The position numbers and the translations under genes are program-made. From Leyella stercorea (lineage in GTDB: Bacteria > Bacteroidota > Bacteroidia > Bacteroidales > Bacteroidaceae), in NCBI RefSeq assembly GCF_019052365.1, contig NZ_JAHQUY010000108.1, positions 1 to 6,420 of the forward strand: a stretch of DNA of 6,420 nt. Direction: 5' to 3'. Within the stretch, counting starts at the first letter, position 1. Each line of letters starts with the position of its first letter. Below, in pieces: positions 1-6,163 of this stretch. The notes beneath the pieces were generated by a model. It saw only the letters and a program-made list of their open reading frames with translations, was not told the origin of the DNA and did not search any database.

Positions 1-281
1 AGGACTTCGGGCAGGTTTTTTATGCTCTTTGGAGTTTTAGCGGACAGCAATAATTGGTTATAATCAATGGTAAGGCTTTTTTAGCACCTTTTTGTACCGC
101 TCTTGTACCTCCACTTTTCAAGAGTAATAATTTGAGACTCCATTTTTGGCAAATGAGTGCAAGATTGCCGAGAGTTTTGGACAATGATGGACGATGATAT
201 AAGACTATTGAAAATAAACGGAGTAATGACAGACGACTTTTTCTACAATAAATTAAGTAAAAAAGTATAAAAAGCGTACAA
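1..281. other. Non-coding left flank with short repeats (possible element end)
   Basis: I see no convincing gene here; a minus-strand open frame across it has only a TTG start and no recognisable domain. The stretch holds a 16-bp near-palindrome with one mismatched pair (53-68), two direct copies of TTGTACC one helical turn apart (92-98 and 103-109), and a 10-bp tandem duplication (179-198). No clear TAnnTTTG promoter for the gene at 282 was found. Recombinase binding sites or an element end are plausible because the recombinase gene is nearby, but this is inference. Confidence 0.4.
92..109 (+). repeat. Direct repeat TTGTACC x2, 11-bp spacing
   Basis: TTGTACC occurs at 92-98 and again at 103-109, start to start 11 bp, so both copies face the same side of the helix. 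A third copy lies at 1234-1240, between the four-HTH gene and the recombinase gene. Such spacing suits protein binding, for example recombinase arm sites or an accessory factor. The function is not shown by the sequence. Confidence 0.4.
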
Positions 282-1214
282 ATGACAGCAAGCAAAGAAA
301 GAATTCTAAAAATTTGCGAGTATTGTGGGAAGAGCTTCTATGCATCAAAATCCACAACTCGTTATTGCTCCAAGCAATGCAACAGTTATGCCTATAAGGC
401 AGCAAGACGTGAGGAGAAAGTAAAGATGGCTGAGACAATGAGCCACCGAAAAGCTTCCGAGAAATCCATGTCTGAAATCCTCGTGAAAGAATACCTCACT
501 ATTCAAGAGGTCGCTATACTTTTGGGACTAAGCAGACAGACCATATATAATATGGTGTATAGTGGTAAGTTGCGAGCATCCAAGATTACTTCTCGTTTAT
601 CTTTAATCAGAAAGCGAGATATAGATTATCTTGTTGATAGTTTGCCATACACCACAAATAAAAGTGCTTCAAAAGAAGCAGTTCATGCAAACCGAGAGCT
701 ACCTGTTCCAGAATATTACTCTGCCAAGGAAATTGCAGAAGTCCACAACACTTACGAGACCGCCATCTATGAGATAGTCAAGAAAGTCAAGATTTCAAGA
801 ATATCCATACAAGGAAGAGTATATTGGAACAAGAAAGAGGTGGATGATTATTTTGCACACCTGTCTCCAGATCCAACCATCAGTGAATGGATGACTGTTA
901 TGGACATTCAACAGAAATATTGTATGACGAAAACAGCCGTATATAGTTTCGTTAGTCACAATGCTATTCCAAGAAAAATGGAAGGTAACAATGTTCTGTA
1001 TTCCAAGCGTCATGTACAATTGGCAAAAGGTGAATCCGTAGAAGACCAACTTTATTATACAATACCGGAGGCCATGAAGTTGTATGGTTTAAGTCAGGAC
1101 CAGATTTATAAGCGTATCAAGAAATACGCTATTGAAAAGGTGAAGATTGGCAAGTATATCAAGATTTCCAAGCGAGATTTAGAGAAAGCTATCGGCAAGC
1201 CTAAGGTTATTTAG
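282..1214 (+). CDS. Zinc-knuckle protein with four tandem excisionase/MerR-like HTH domains
   Basis: A 310-residue DNA-binding protein with no visible enzymatic domain. The N-terminus has a Cys4 zinc motif (C12-x2-C15-x13-C29-x3-C33) followed by a basic linker. Four units then follow that each resemble the HTH_17/excisionase fold: roughly residues 70-121 (YLTIQEVAILLGLSRQTIYN), 144-194 (YYSAKEIAEVHNTYETAIYE), 202-249 (WMTVMDIQQKYCMTKTAVYS) and 257-305 (YYTIPEAMKLYGLSQDQIYK). Each has an aromatic start, a turn, a Y-centred recognition helix and a basic beta-wing ending in [K/R]-[K/R]-[D/E/H]. The ATG has an A-rich upstream stretch and no Shine-Dalgarno, which is normal in Bacteroidetes. It lies upstream of and parallel to the recombinase gene, suggesting a recombination directionality factor, transcription regulator or architectural protein. 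Function is inferred; the domain reading is firm. Confidence 0.9.
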   Translation: MTASKERILKICEYCGKSFYASKSTTRYCSKQCNSYAYKAARREEKVKMAETMSHRKASEKSMSEILVKEYLTIQEVAILLGLSRQTIYNMVYSGKLRASKITSRLSLIRKRDIDYLVDSLPYTTNKSASKEAVHANRELPVPEYYSAKEIAEVHNTYETAIYEIVKKVKISRISIQGRVYWNKKEVDDYFAHLSPDPTISEWMTVMDIQQKYCMTKTAVYSFVSHNAIPRKMEGNNVLYSKRHVQLAKGESVEDQLYYTIPEAMKLYGLSQDQIYKRIKKYAIEKVKIGKYIKISKRDLEKAIGKPKVI

Positions 1215-1338
1215 CGGTTATCAAAAGGTTAAGTTGTACCCCATTACATAACTCTATTATTTTGCAATCGATTTCAAAGATCTCTTAATACGGGATCATA
1301 TATGAAACATAAGTATCACATTATAAAAAGTAAACATC
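1215..1338 (+). promoter_or_regulatory. Intergenic region with a weak candidate promoter for the recombinase gene
   Basis: TTG at 1234-1236 and TATTTTG at 1258-1264 are separated by 21 bp. This resembles the Bacteroidetes -33/-7 pair (TTG and TAnnTTTG), except that the -7 box is one base short. The TTG lies inside a copy of TTGTACC that is also found in the left flank, so a factor binding that motif could influence recombinase expression. The upstream gene's stop codon lies in TTTAGCGG (1210-1217), also present at 36-43. Weak call. Confidence 0.3.
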
Positions 1339-2445
1339 ATGGTAAATACATGTACAAGAGTTTCTCTTCGCCAAAGAGCGATTAAAAACGACCGTATTTC
1401 TCTTTATTTGGATTTCTATCCACCAGTACGCAACCCTGAGACTATGCAAATGAGTCGCAGGGAATATTTAGGTATCTATATCTATGCTCATCCAAAGAAT
1501 GAGATGGAACGTGAGTTTAACACAGATATGCTCAACAAAGCAGAGGCCATCCGTTGTATCAGAACCCAATCACTCATCAATGAAGAATTTGGTTTTTTGG
1601 ACAAAACACGACAGAAAGCTGATTTTTTGGCATACTTTGAGAAGATGACACATAAGAAAGATGACAAGTGGACATGTGTCTACAAGCATTTCTTCAAATT
1701 TGTTCAAGGTCATTGTACATTTGGGGATGTGACAGTGGAACTTTGCAAAAAGTTCAGAGAGTATCTTCTGAATGCAAATCAACTGAATCGAACAAAACAA
1801 AAGGTATCTCTCAACTCTGCAGCAGGTTACTACTCTACTTTCCGTGGTCTCTTAAAAATCGCCTATCGTGACAAGTGGCTGCGTGAGAACATCAATGACT
1901 ATCTGGACAAGATTGAGCCACAAGATGTAAAGAAGGAGTTTCTTACCCTCGATGAAGTAAAGCAGTTGGCAGCTACTCCTTGCGATATACCTGTACTGAA
2001 GTCTGCCTCCCTCTTTGCTTGCCTCACAGGTTTGCGAATCAGCGACATCTTAAAATTGCGTTGGGAAGACTTCGAGATAGCTCCCGACCAAGGCTATTGC
2101 TTGCGTATTCGTACCCAGAAGACTCAGACCGAAGCAACCTTGCCTATCAGCAACGAGGCATACGAACTATGTGGTAAACCTAGCACGGGTATCGTGTTCA
2201 AGGGATTGAAGCGCAGCATGATTAACCATCCCCTTAAAGCATGGTTGAAGAAGGCAGGAATCACCAAGCCATTTTCATTCCATTGCTTCCGGCACTCGTA
2301 TGCAACAATCCAAATCGCCTTAGGCACAGACATTTACACGGTTTCGAAGATGCTTACCCATAAGAATGTAAGCACAACACAGATATATGCCGACCTCGTG
2401 AACGCAAAGAAAAGAGAGACAGCAAATAAGATTTCTCTTAAATAA
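1339..2445 (+). CDS. Tyrosine recombinase / integrase
   Basis: A 368-residue site-specific recombinase of the Bacteroidales integrase type, expected to cut and rejoin att sites through a 3'-phosphotyrosine. Residues about 8-75 form the arm-binding domain (KNDRISLYLDFYPP, then LGIYIY). About 93-185 is the SAM-like core-binding domain, and about 200-360 is the catalytic domain. All catalytic residues are visible: R233 (TGLRISDIL), K261 (TQKT), H315 and R318 (HCFRH), H341 (LTHKN) and nucleophile Y350 (TTQIY). Length is near the usual ~370-410, so it looks intact. The ATG at 1339 is chosen because the N-terminus then starts just before the arm domain. The gene sits 124 bp after the four-HTH gene and is closed by a strong terminator, so it is probably transcribed apart from the downstream cluster. 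The target site cannot be read from this window. Confidence 0.97.
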   Translation: MVNTCTRVSLRQRAIKNDRISLYLDFYPPVRNPETMQMSRREYLGIYIYAHPKNEMEREFNTDMLNKAEAIRCIRTQSLINEEFGFLDKTRQKADFLAYFEKMTHKKDDKWTCVYKHFFKFVQGHCTFGDVTVELCKKFREYLLNANQLNRTKQKVSLNSAAGYYSTFRGLLKIAYRDKWLRENINDYLDKIEPQDVKKEFLTLDEVKQLAATPCDIPVLKSASLFACLTGLRISDILKLRWEDFEIAPDQGYCLRIRTQKTQTEATLPISNEAYELCGKPSTGIVFKGLKRSMINHPLKAWLKKAGITKPFSFHCFRHSYATIQIALGTDIYTVSKMLTHKNVSTTQIYADLVNAKKRETANKISLK

Positions 2446-2468
2446 AACCATTGCATTCATTTCATGGT

Positions 2469-2505
2469 GCCCGATATTGAAAAAATGTTCAATATCGGGC
2501 TTTTT
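2469..2505 (+). terminator. Intrinsic terminator after the recombinase gene
   Basis: A perfect 13-bp stem (left arm 2469-2481 GCCCGATATTGAA, right arm 2488-2500) with a 6-nt loop is followed directly by five T (2501-2505). It begins 23 bp after the recombinase stop. The left side lacks a long A tract, so it looks mainly one-directional. It should separate recombinase transcription from the cluster starting at 2609. Confidence 0.9.
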
Positions 2506-2528
2506 AGTTAAAGGCTCCTAAAAGTTTT

Positions 2529-2552
2529 ACGTGAGTCACGCGTGACTCACGT
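2529..2552. promoter_or_regulatory. 24-bp perfect palindrome, likely operator
   Basis: The half site ACGTGAGTCACG (2529-2540) is followed immediately by its exact reverse complement (2541-2552). Inside it are two quasi-palindromic 9-mers of the form GTGAnTCAC (2531-2539 and 2542-2550), 11 bp apart. The right end is 22 bp upstream of the -7 box at 2574, so it covers the position where a -33 element should be. With no spacer, an RNA hairpin would have no proper loop, so a DNA site for a dimeric or tetrameric regulator is more likely. Confidence 0.75.
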
Positions 2553-2573
2553 GTCAGTTTCTGCAGTTTTTCC

Positions 2574-2581
2574 TATTTTTG
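2574..2581 (+). promoter_or_regulatory. Bacteroidetes -7 promoter box (TATTTTTG)
   Basis: TATTTTTG matches TAnnTTTG exactly, 27 bp before the ATG at 2609. No good TTG is found 19-21 bp upstream; the palindrome at 2529-2552 occupies that place instead. Transcription would start around 2587-2590 and give a very short leader. This is the likely promoter for the four-gene cluster 2609-6146, possibly controlled through the palindrome. Confidence 0.6.
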
Positions 2582-2608
2582 CGCCACAAATGATTAATAA
2601 TACGCAAT

Positions 2609-3334
2609 ATGAAACAGTTTAAAAAAGAATTTTTGACACAGCATTTATTGGTTTTGTGTGCAATGTCTATCATTGGTGCACTTGTTCGCAACGAAGCTAT
2701 GCAATATGGTGTAGACACCTTTAGCTGCAACTTGACGTTCGTTATCTCAACCACCATACTGATGGTTGTTTATCTCCATGCATTAGATAGTATCGTACGA
2801 TTACTTGCCCCATGGTTTAAGCATATCTTTTGTAATACAGTAAACAATACAGAAAGAAAGCGTCTGTCTTCTATTGCCATCAATGAAACAAATACATATG
2901 ACGAGGGGGAAGAGCTAAACCTGGAAGATGTAACTTTTGTCTATGCAGATGAAGCCTCTTCTTGTATTACAAGCTATGAACAGTTGAGACAGGAAGCATT
3001 GGAAGACAAAGCCAAGAAGGAAAAGGTCTTGTTAAACTCAGCTATCGATTATACCAGAAGAACTTTTGCTGCCTACATGAAAGAGGAGCATTTGAACCAA
3101 CTTTGTGACAACATCGCTATTTTCCAGTGTTGTGCCTCTACACACATGAGACATCATTCATTGATTGTTGACAAGGCTATTCGTACTATAGACTTAATGC
3201 ATTATGCTTGGAATATAGGAAATCTCTTCAAGAAGAAAGGCATTGATACTTTCATTTATCATATCTGTTCATTTTTTATTATTCGAGTTGAAGCAAATGG
3301 TATCAGCACTTCAACCTACATCATCAGCAAATAA
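2609..3334 (+). CDS. Protein of unknown function with two N-terminal hydrophobic segments
   Basis: A 241-residue protein that I cannot name. Two hydrophobic stretches, about residues 12-27 and 42-62, suggest insertion in the inner membrane. They are followed by a polar, acidic linker (about 90-140) and a soluble C-terminal domain from about 140 containing DYTRRTFAAYM, LCDNIAIF and IDLMHYAWNIGNLF. That last block resembles a domain I have seen in small proteins on Bacteroidales mobile elements, which is recollection and not a search result. It is the first gene after the promoter and palindrome, and the rest of the cluster follows. The last 38 bp overlap the next gene in another frame, and the final ~30 residues look poorly constrained, so a frameshifted or drifting C-terminus is possible. 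The ATG is the only good start near the promoter. Confidence 0.72.
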   Translation: MKQFKKEFLTQHLLVLCAMSIIGALVRNEAMQYGVDTFSCNLTFVISTTILMVVYLHALDSIVRLLAPWFKHIFCNTVNNTERKRLSSIAINETNTYDEGEELNLEDVTFVYADEASSCITSYEQLRQEALEDKAKKEKVLLNSAIDYTRRTFAAYMKEEHLNQLCDNIAIFQCCASTHMRHHSLIVDKAIRTIDLMHYAWNIGNLFKKKGIDTFIYHICSFFIIRVEANGISTSTYIISK

Positions 3335-3584
3335 CCATATATTAGTTGAGATTGATGAGGCTGCTATTATTATAATGAAGTCGAAGCCAACCATTTATCG
3401 ATTGGTTAACCAAGGCATTCTGCCATCCTATAAAAAAGGTAAGAAGCTATACTTCTATAAGGATGAGCTGCTTGCATGGATTGAGAATGGTCGAAAAGCT
3501 ACCAAGGAGCAGAACCATTCTGAAATGCTAAAAGCCATGCAAGGAGGAATGAAGCGCAAACCCAAGTCAATGTATAACTTTTAA
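3297..3584 (+). CDS. Excisionase-like single HTH DNA-binding protein
   Basis: A 95-residue protein with one HTH_17/MerR-like domain at about residues 17-64: VEIDEAAIIIMKSKPTIYRL is the helix-turn-helix, followed by a basic wing (KKGKKLYFYKDELLAWI). The C-terminal tail is basic (GGMKRKPK). This is the layout of the small excisionase-type proteins of Bacteroidales elements, which bend DNA and help the recombinase excise, and sometimes act as transcription regulators. The frame is open further upstream (TTG at 3243 or 3288), and the residues ELKQ just before the ATG look as if they could belong to the protein, so the start is uncertain. With the ATG at 3297 it overlaps the previous gene by 38 bp. 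The gap to the next gene is 11 bp, consistent with one transcript. Confidence 0.85.
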   Translation: MVSALQPTSSANNHILVEIDEAAIIIMKSKPTIYRLVNQGILPSYKKGKKLYFYKDELLAWIENGRKATKEQNHSEMLKAMQGGMKRKPKSMYNF

Positions 3585-3595
3585 CTCTATGCCAA

Positions 3596-4990
3596 ATGAC
3601 AGCTTTAAATAACAATAAGGAAACTTCCATCAATCCAATGATTATCATGGATAAGGCTATTGATATGAGTACTCGCCTATCAGGTAGCCAATTTCCCGTA
3701 AGCATCTTTCCTGCCAAGATTCAGAGAATCATCAAGGAGGTACACGAATGCCACAGTTTTCCTACCGACTATATATCAGCAGCCATACTCACTGCATTGG
3801 CTGTTGGTATCGGCAACACGCACTTGGCACAGATGAAACAAGGTTGGCTTGAAAGTCCTATCTTATACATGGCTCTTATCGGAAGACCAGGAGCCAACAA
3901 GAGCCACCCACTTAGCTTCGCTATGAAGCCATTCCTCGATTACGACTATGAGCAAAACAAGTTGTTCGAGGAGCAATACAGTAAGTTTGAGGAAAAGATG
4001 TGCATGTCTCGCAAGGAACGCATTGAAAATGGAGAGGATGGATTTCCGCAAGAACCTGTACGCAAACGTTTCTTGGTCTCTGATGTCACACCAGAAGGCT
4101 TGAGCTATATTCATGCGCAGAACAAGAGGGGTTTGTGCCTATGGACAGACGAGTTGTCTGCATGGTTCAAGAACTTCAACCGCTATAACAATGGTTCAGA
4201 GGAACAGTTCTGGCTATCTGTCTTTAGCGCCAAGACAACCATATCAGACAGAAGAAGTTCCAAGAGTTCCATTTTCATTAAACGCCCCTATATCTCAGTA
4301 ATCGGAACCATCCAAAAGAAGATACTTAGTGAGTTGGCGAAAGGCGAACGCTCCAGCAACGGCTTCATCGATCGCATTTTGTTCGTCATGCCTAACCTTC
4401 AGCAGAAAGCGAGATGGAGTGACCGAGAGTTGCCCGATAATATAGAGCGAGATTGGCAAAACATCATTCAACACCTAATTGATATGGAGTGTCCAATAAA
4501 TGAGCAACAGGAAATCGAGCCTCATGTCTTATCATTCACTGAAGAAGCTAAGGCAAGGCTCTATGAATGGCAGCATCACTTCTCCGAGCAATGCGACAAT
4601 GAAACAAATGATACCATTGTCAGCATCTATTGCAAATTGGAGATATACATCATCCGTTTCTGTCTGATTATTCAATTGGCACGATGGACGTGTGGAGAAT
4701 GTGATAAGGAAGCCATCGATCTGCTGAGTGTAGAGCGAGCCATCCGATTGACAGAGTATTTCAAGAACTCTGCCATATCAGTACAAAATATCCTCAACGA
4801 GAATATGCTCACCGCTCAACAACAAGCAATCGTCAACCATCTTCCTGCAACATTCACCACGGCGCAAGCTCATGATGTCGCCAAAGAGAACGACATGAAG
4901 TCAAGGACATTGGAAAGATTTCTGAATGATAACATCGGAGTTCTATTTCGCAAAGAGAAGCATGGAGAATATTCAAAGATTAACTCGTGA
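3596..4990 (+). CDS. DUF3987-family P-loop ATPase (helicase-like replication protein)
   Basis: A 464-residue protein of the DUF3987 type, common on Bacteroidales mobile elements. The N-terminus (about 14-90) carries the family pattern FPxxIFPAKIQRIIKEVHE and the DYISAAILTALAVGIGN block. Walker A is GRPGANKS at 96-103 (K102, S103), and a Walker B-like stretch LCLWTDE has D185 and E186. Further ATPase-like segments are SVIGTIQ (234-240) and GFIDRILFV (256-264, R260 a possible arginine finger). The C-terminus (about 405-455) looks like a small winged helix. Compared with larger family members it lacks an N-terminal primase or VirE-like domain. The next gene encodes a zinc-finger/Toprim-like protein, so the primase part may be supplied separately. 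The likely role is unwinding DNA to replicate the excised element; biochemical function is inferred from family and context. Confidence 0.9.
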   Translation: MTALNNNKETSINPMIIMDKAIDMSTRLSGSQFPVSIFPAKIQRIIKEVHECHSFPTDYISAAILTALAVGIGNTHLAQMKQGWLESPILYMALIGRPGANKSHPLSFAMKPFLDYDYEQNKLFEEQYSKFEEKMCMSRKERIENGEDGFPQEPVRKRFLVSDVTPEGLSYIHAQNKRGLCLWTDELSAWFKNFNRYNNGSEEQFWLSVFSAKTTISDRRSSKSSIFIKRPYISVIGTIQKKILSELAKGERSSNGFIDRILFVMPNLQQKARWSDRELPDNIERDWQNIIQHLIDMECPINEQQEIEPHVLSFTEEAKARLYEWQHHFSEQCDNETNDTIVSIYCKLEIYIIRFCLIIQLARWTCGECDKEAIDLLSVERAIRLTEYFKNSAISVQNILNENMLTAQQQAIVNHLPATFTTAQAHDVAKENDMKSRTLERFLNDNIGVLFRKEKHGEYSKINS

Positions 4991-5075
4991 CGGTATTGTC
5001 GGAATTGTCGCTTTTGGCGGTTTTAATACCCAAAGCGACAAAACCGACAGAACCGCCACATAAAAAAGAAATGAA
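4991..5075. repeat. 9-bp-period repeats forming a long hairpin between replication genes
   Basis: Directly after the stop codon come four 9-bp units: CGGTATTGT (4991-4999), CGGAATTGT (5000-5008), CGCTTTTGG (5009-5017) and CGGTTTTAA (5018-5026). Three related units follow in reverse orientation (5030-5038, 5039-5047, 5048-5056). Arms 4991-5014 and 5032-5055 can pair over 24 positions: 20 Watson-Crick, one G-U and three A-A mismatches, around a 17-nt loop. There is no T run after it, so a simple terminator is unlikely. The position between an ATPase and a primase-like gene suits an origin (iteron-like array) or an mRNA structure adjusting expression of the second gene. Confidence 0.75.
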
Positions 5076-6146
5076 ATGAGTACACATAGATTCATATTAG
5101 AGCCATACAAAGGCATCGCTACCCGACATACATGTCCAGAATGTCATAAGAAACGTAGCTTCGCCCGATATATTGACACAGAAGGGAAGATTGAGTTTCC
5201 TCCTTACGTGGGTCGCTGCAACCATGAGCAAAGTTGTGGTTATCACTTCACTCCCAAGGATTTTTTTGAGAAGAATCCTGAGAAGAATGAGACATTCACA
5301 AAGGATGAGACTATTTCATATAAGAAGAGAGAAATGCTGAAGCCATTACCCACTTCTTATATAGACGAGAACATCATGCGAAGTTCTCAGAAATGTTATG
5401 AGGCGAACAACCTTTTCTTGTTTCTATCTTCTCAATTCGGTGAAACAGCTACTCTTTCTTTGATGGAGAAATATCATGTCGGAACTTCCAAACACTGGAC
5501 TGGTGCCACGGTATTTTGGCAAGTTGACAATCAAGGTAAGGTGAGAACTGGTAAGGTAATGCTCTATTATCCCGAGACAGGTAAGCGAGTAAAAGAACCA
5601 TACAACCATATTTCATGGGTACACTCGCTTATCCCCCACAAGGATTTCAATCTCTGTCAATGCTTCTTTGGCGAACATCTTATCAATAAAGACAAGACCA
5701 AGCCTATAGCATTGGTTGAAAGTGAGAAGACAGCCTTGATAGCCTCCTACTATCTTCCTCAATTCTTATGGATAGCAAGTGGTGGTAAGAATGGTTGCTT
5801 TAACACGAAGTCGTTATCTGTTCTGAAAAACAGAGATGTGGTCTTATTCCCTGATTTGGGAGCGACAACAGTTTGGCAAGATAAGCTGCCAATGATGCAA
5901 GTTCTCGGCATCCGTGCAACACTTTTCGACTTTTTAGAGCATCAAGCCTGCGAAGAAGATAAAGCGAAAGGCTTGGACATTGCTGATTATTTGCTCAAAA
6001 TCAAGCCTGCAGAAGCAAAACTTCAAGCCCTCTTCAAACAGAATCCTGCCATTCGGAAGTTGATAGATGTCTTCAAACTCGAAATTGTTGACGAGCCTCA
6101 ACCACGTTTCCGCACTCCTAAAAGGCAACGTGGTTTCAGACTCTGA
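5076..6146 (+). CDS. Zinc-finger, Toprim-like protein (DUF6371-like, primase-related)
   Basis: A 356-residue protein. The N-terminus has a DnaG-like zinc module: CPEC (C20, C23), then RCNHEQSCGYH (C48, C54, with H49 or H57 possible ligands). The middle (about 105-185) has the WTGATVFWQVD and GKVMLYYPETGKR blocks typical of the DUF6371-type region. A Toprim-like core follows: ALVESEKTAL (E215, E217), IASGGKNG (234-240) and VVLFPDLGA with D260. The tail is basic (RTPKRQRGFRL). Zinc binding plus Toprim-like folding suggests a primase-like or DNA-binding replication role working with the DUF3987 ATPase just upstream. The start at 5076 is preceded by a purine-rich AAAAAAGAA stretch. An overlapping ATG AAA TGA at 5071-5079 ends on the start codon of this gene, which could couple initiation. 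Activity is inferred, not shown. Confidence 0.9.
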   Translation: MSTHRFILEPYKGIATRHTCPECHKKRSFARYIDTEGKIEFPPYVGRCNHEQSCGYHFTPKDFFEKNPEKNETFTKDETISYKKREMLKPLPTSYIDENIMRSSQKCYEANNLFLFLSSQFGETATLSLMEKYHVGTSKHWTGATVFWQVDNQGKVRTGKVMLYYPETGKRVKEPYNHISWVHSLIPHKDFNLCQCFFGEHLINKDKTKPIALVESEKTALIASYYLPQFLWIASGGKNGCFNTKSLSVLKNRDVVLFPDLGATTVWQDKLPMMQVLGIRATLFDFLEHQACEEDKAKGLDIADYLLKIKPAEAKLQALFKQNPAIRKLIDVFKLEIVDEPQPRFRTPKRQRGFRL

Positions 6147-6163
6147 GATGATTTTAAAAAATC

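Noticed and set aside
20..295. Minus-strand open frame of 91 codons over the left flank
   Set aside because: It needs a TTG start inside the opposite gene, has no recognisable domain and a hydrophobic, low-complexity start; likely chance in AT-rich DNA. It might include the end of a chromosomal gene at an att site, which I cannot show.
1302..1388. Short plus-strand frame (ATG at 1302, 28 codons) overlapping the recombinase start
   Set aside because: No conserved feature, and it runs out of frame into a clearly real gene; a leader peptide cannot be supported.
2590..2622. ATG at 2590 ahead of the 2609 start
   Set aside because: It opens only a ten-codon frame that ends just inside the next gene; probably incidental, as it lies about at the predicted transcription start.
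3499..4114. Minus-strand frames opposite the DUF3987 gene
   Set aside because: They are shadows of a strongly supported coding frame and carry no domain of their own.
4991..5057. Intrinsic terminator
   Set aside because: The hairpin is long but is followed by CCACATAAAAAA, not a T run, and the next gene begins about 20 bp later in the same direction.
4991..5075. CRISPR array
   Set aside because: The repeats are 9 bp, contiguous and degenerate, with no spacers and no cas gene nearby.
6150..6163. GATTTT-AA-AAAATC stem just after the last gene as terminator
   Set aside because: It is AT-only apart from one pair and has no T tract after it; too weak to call.
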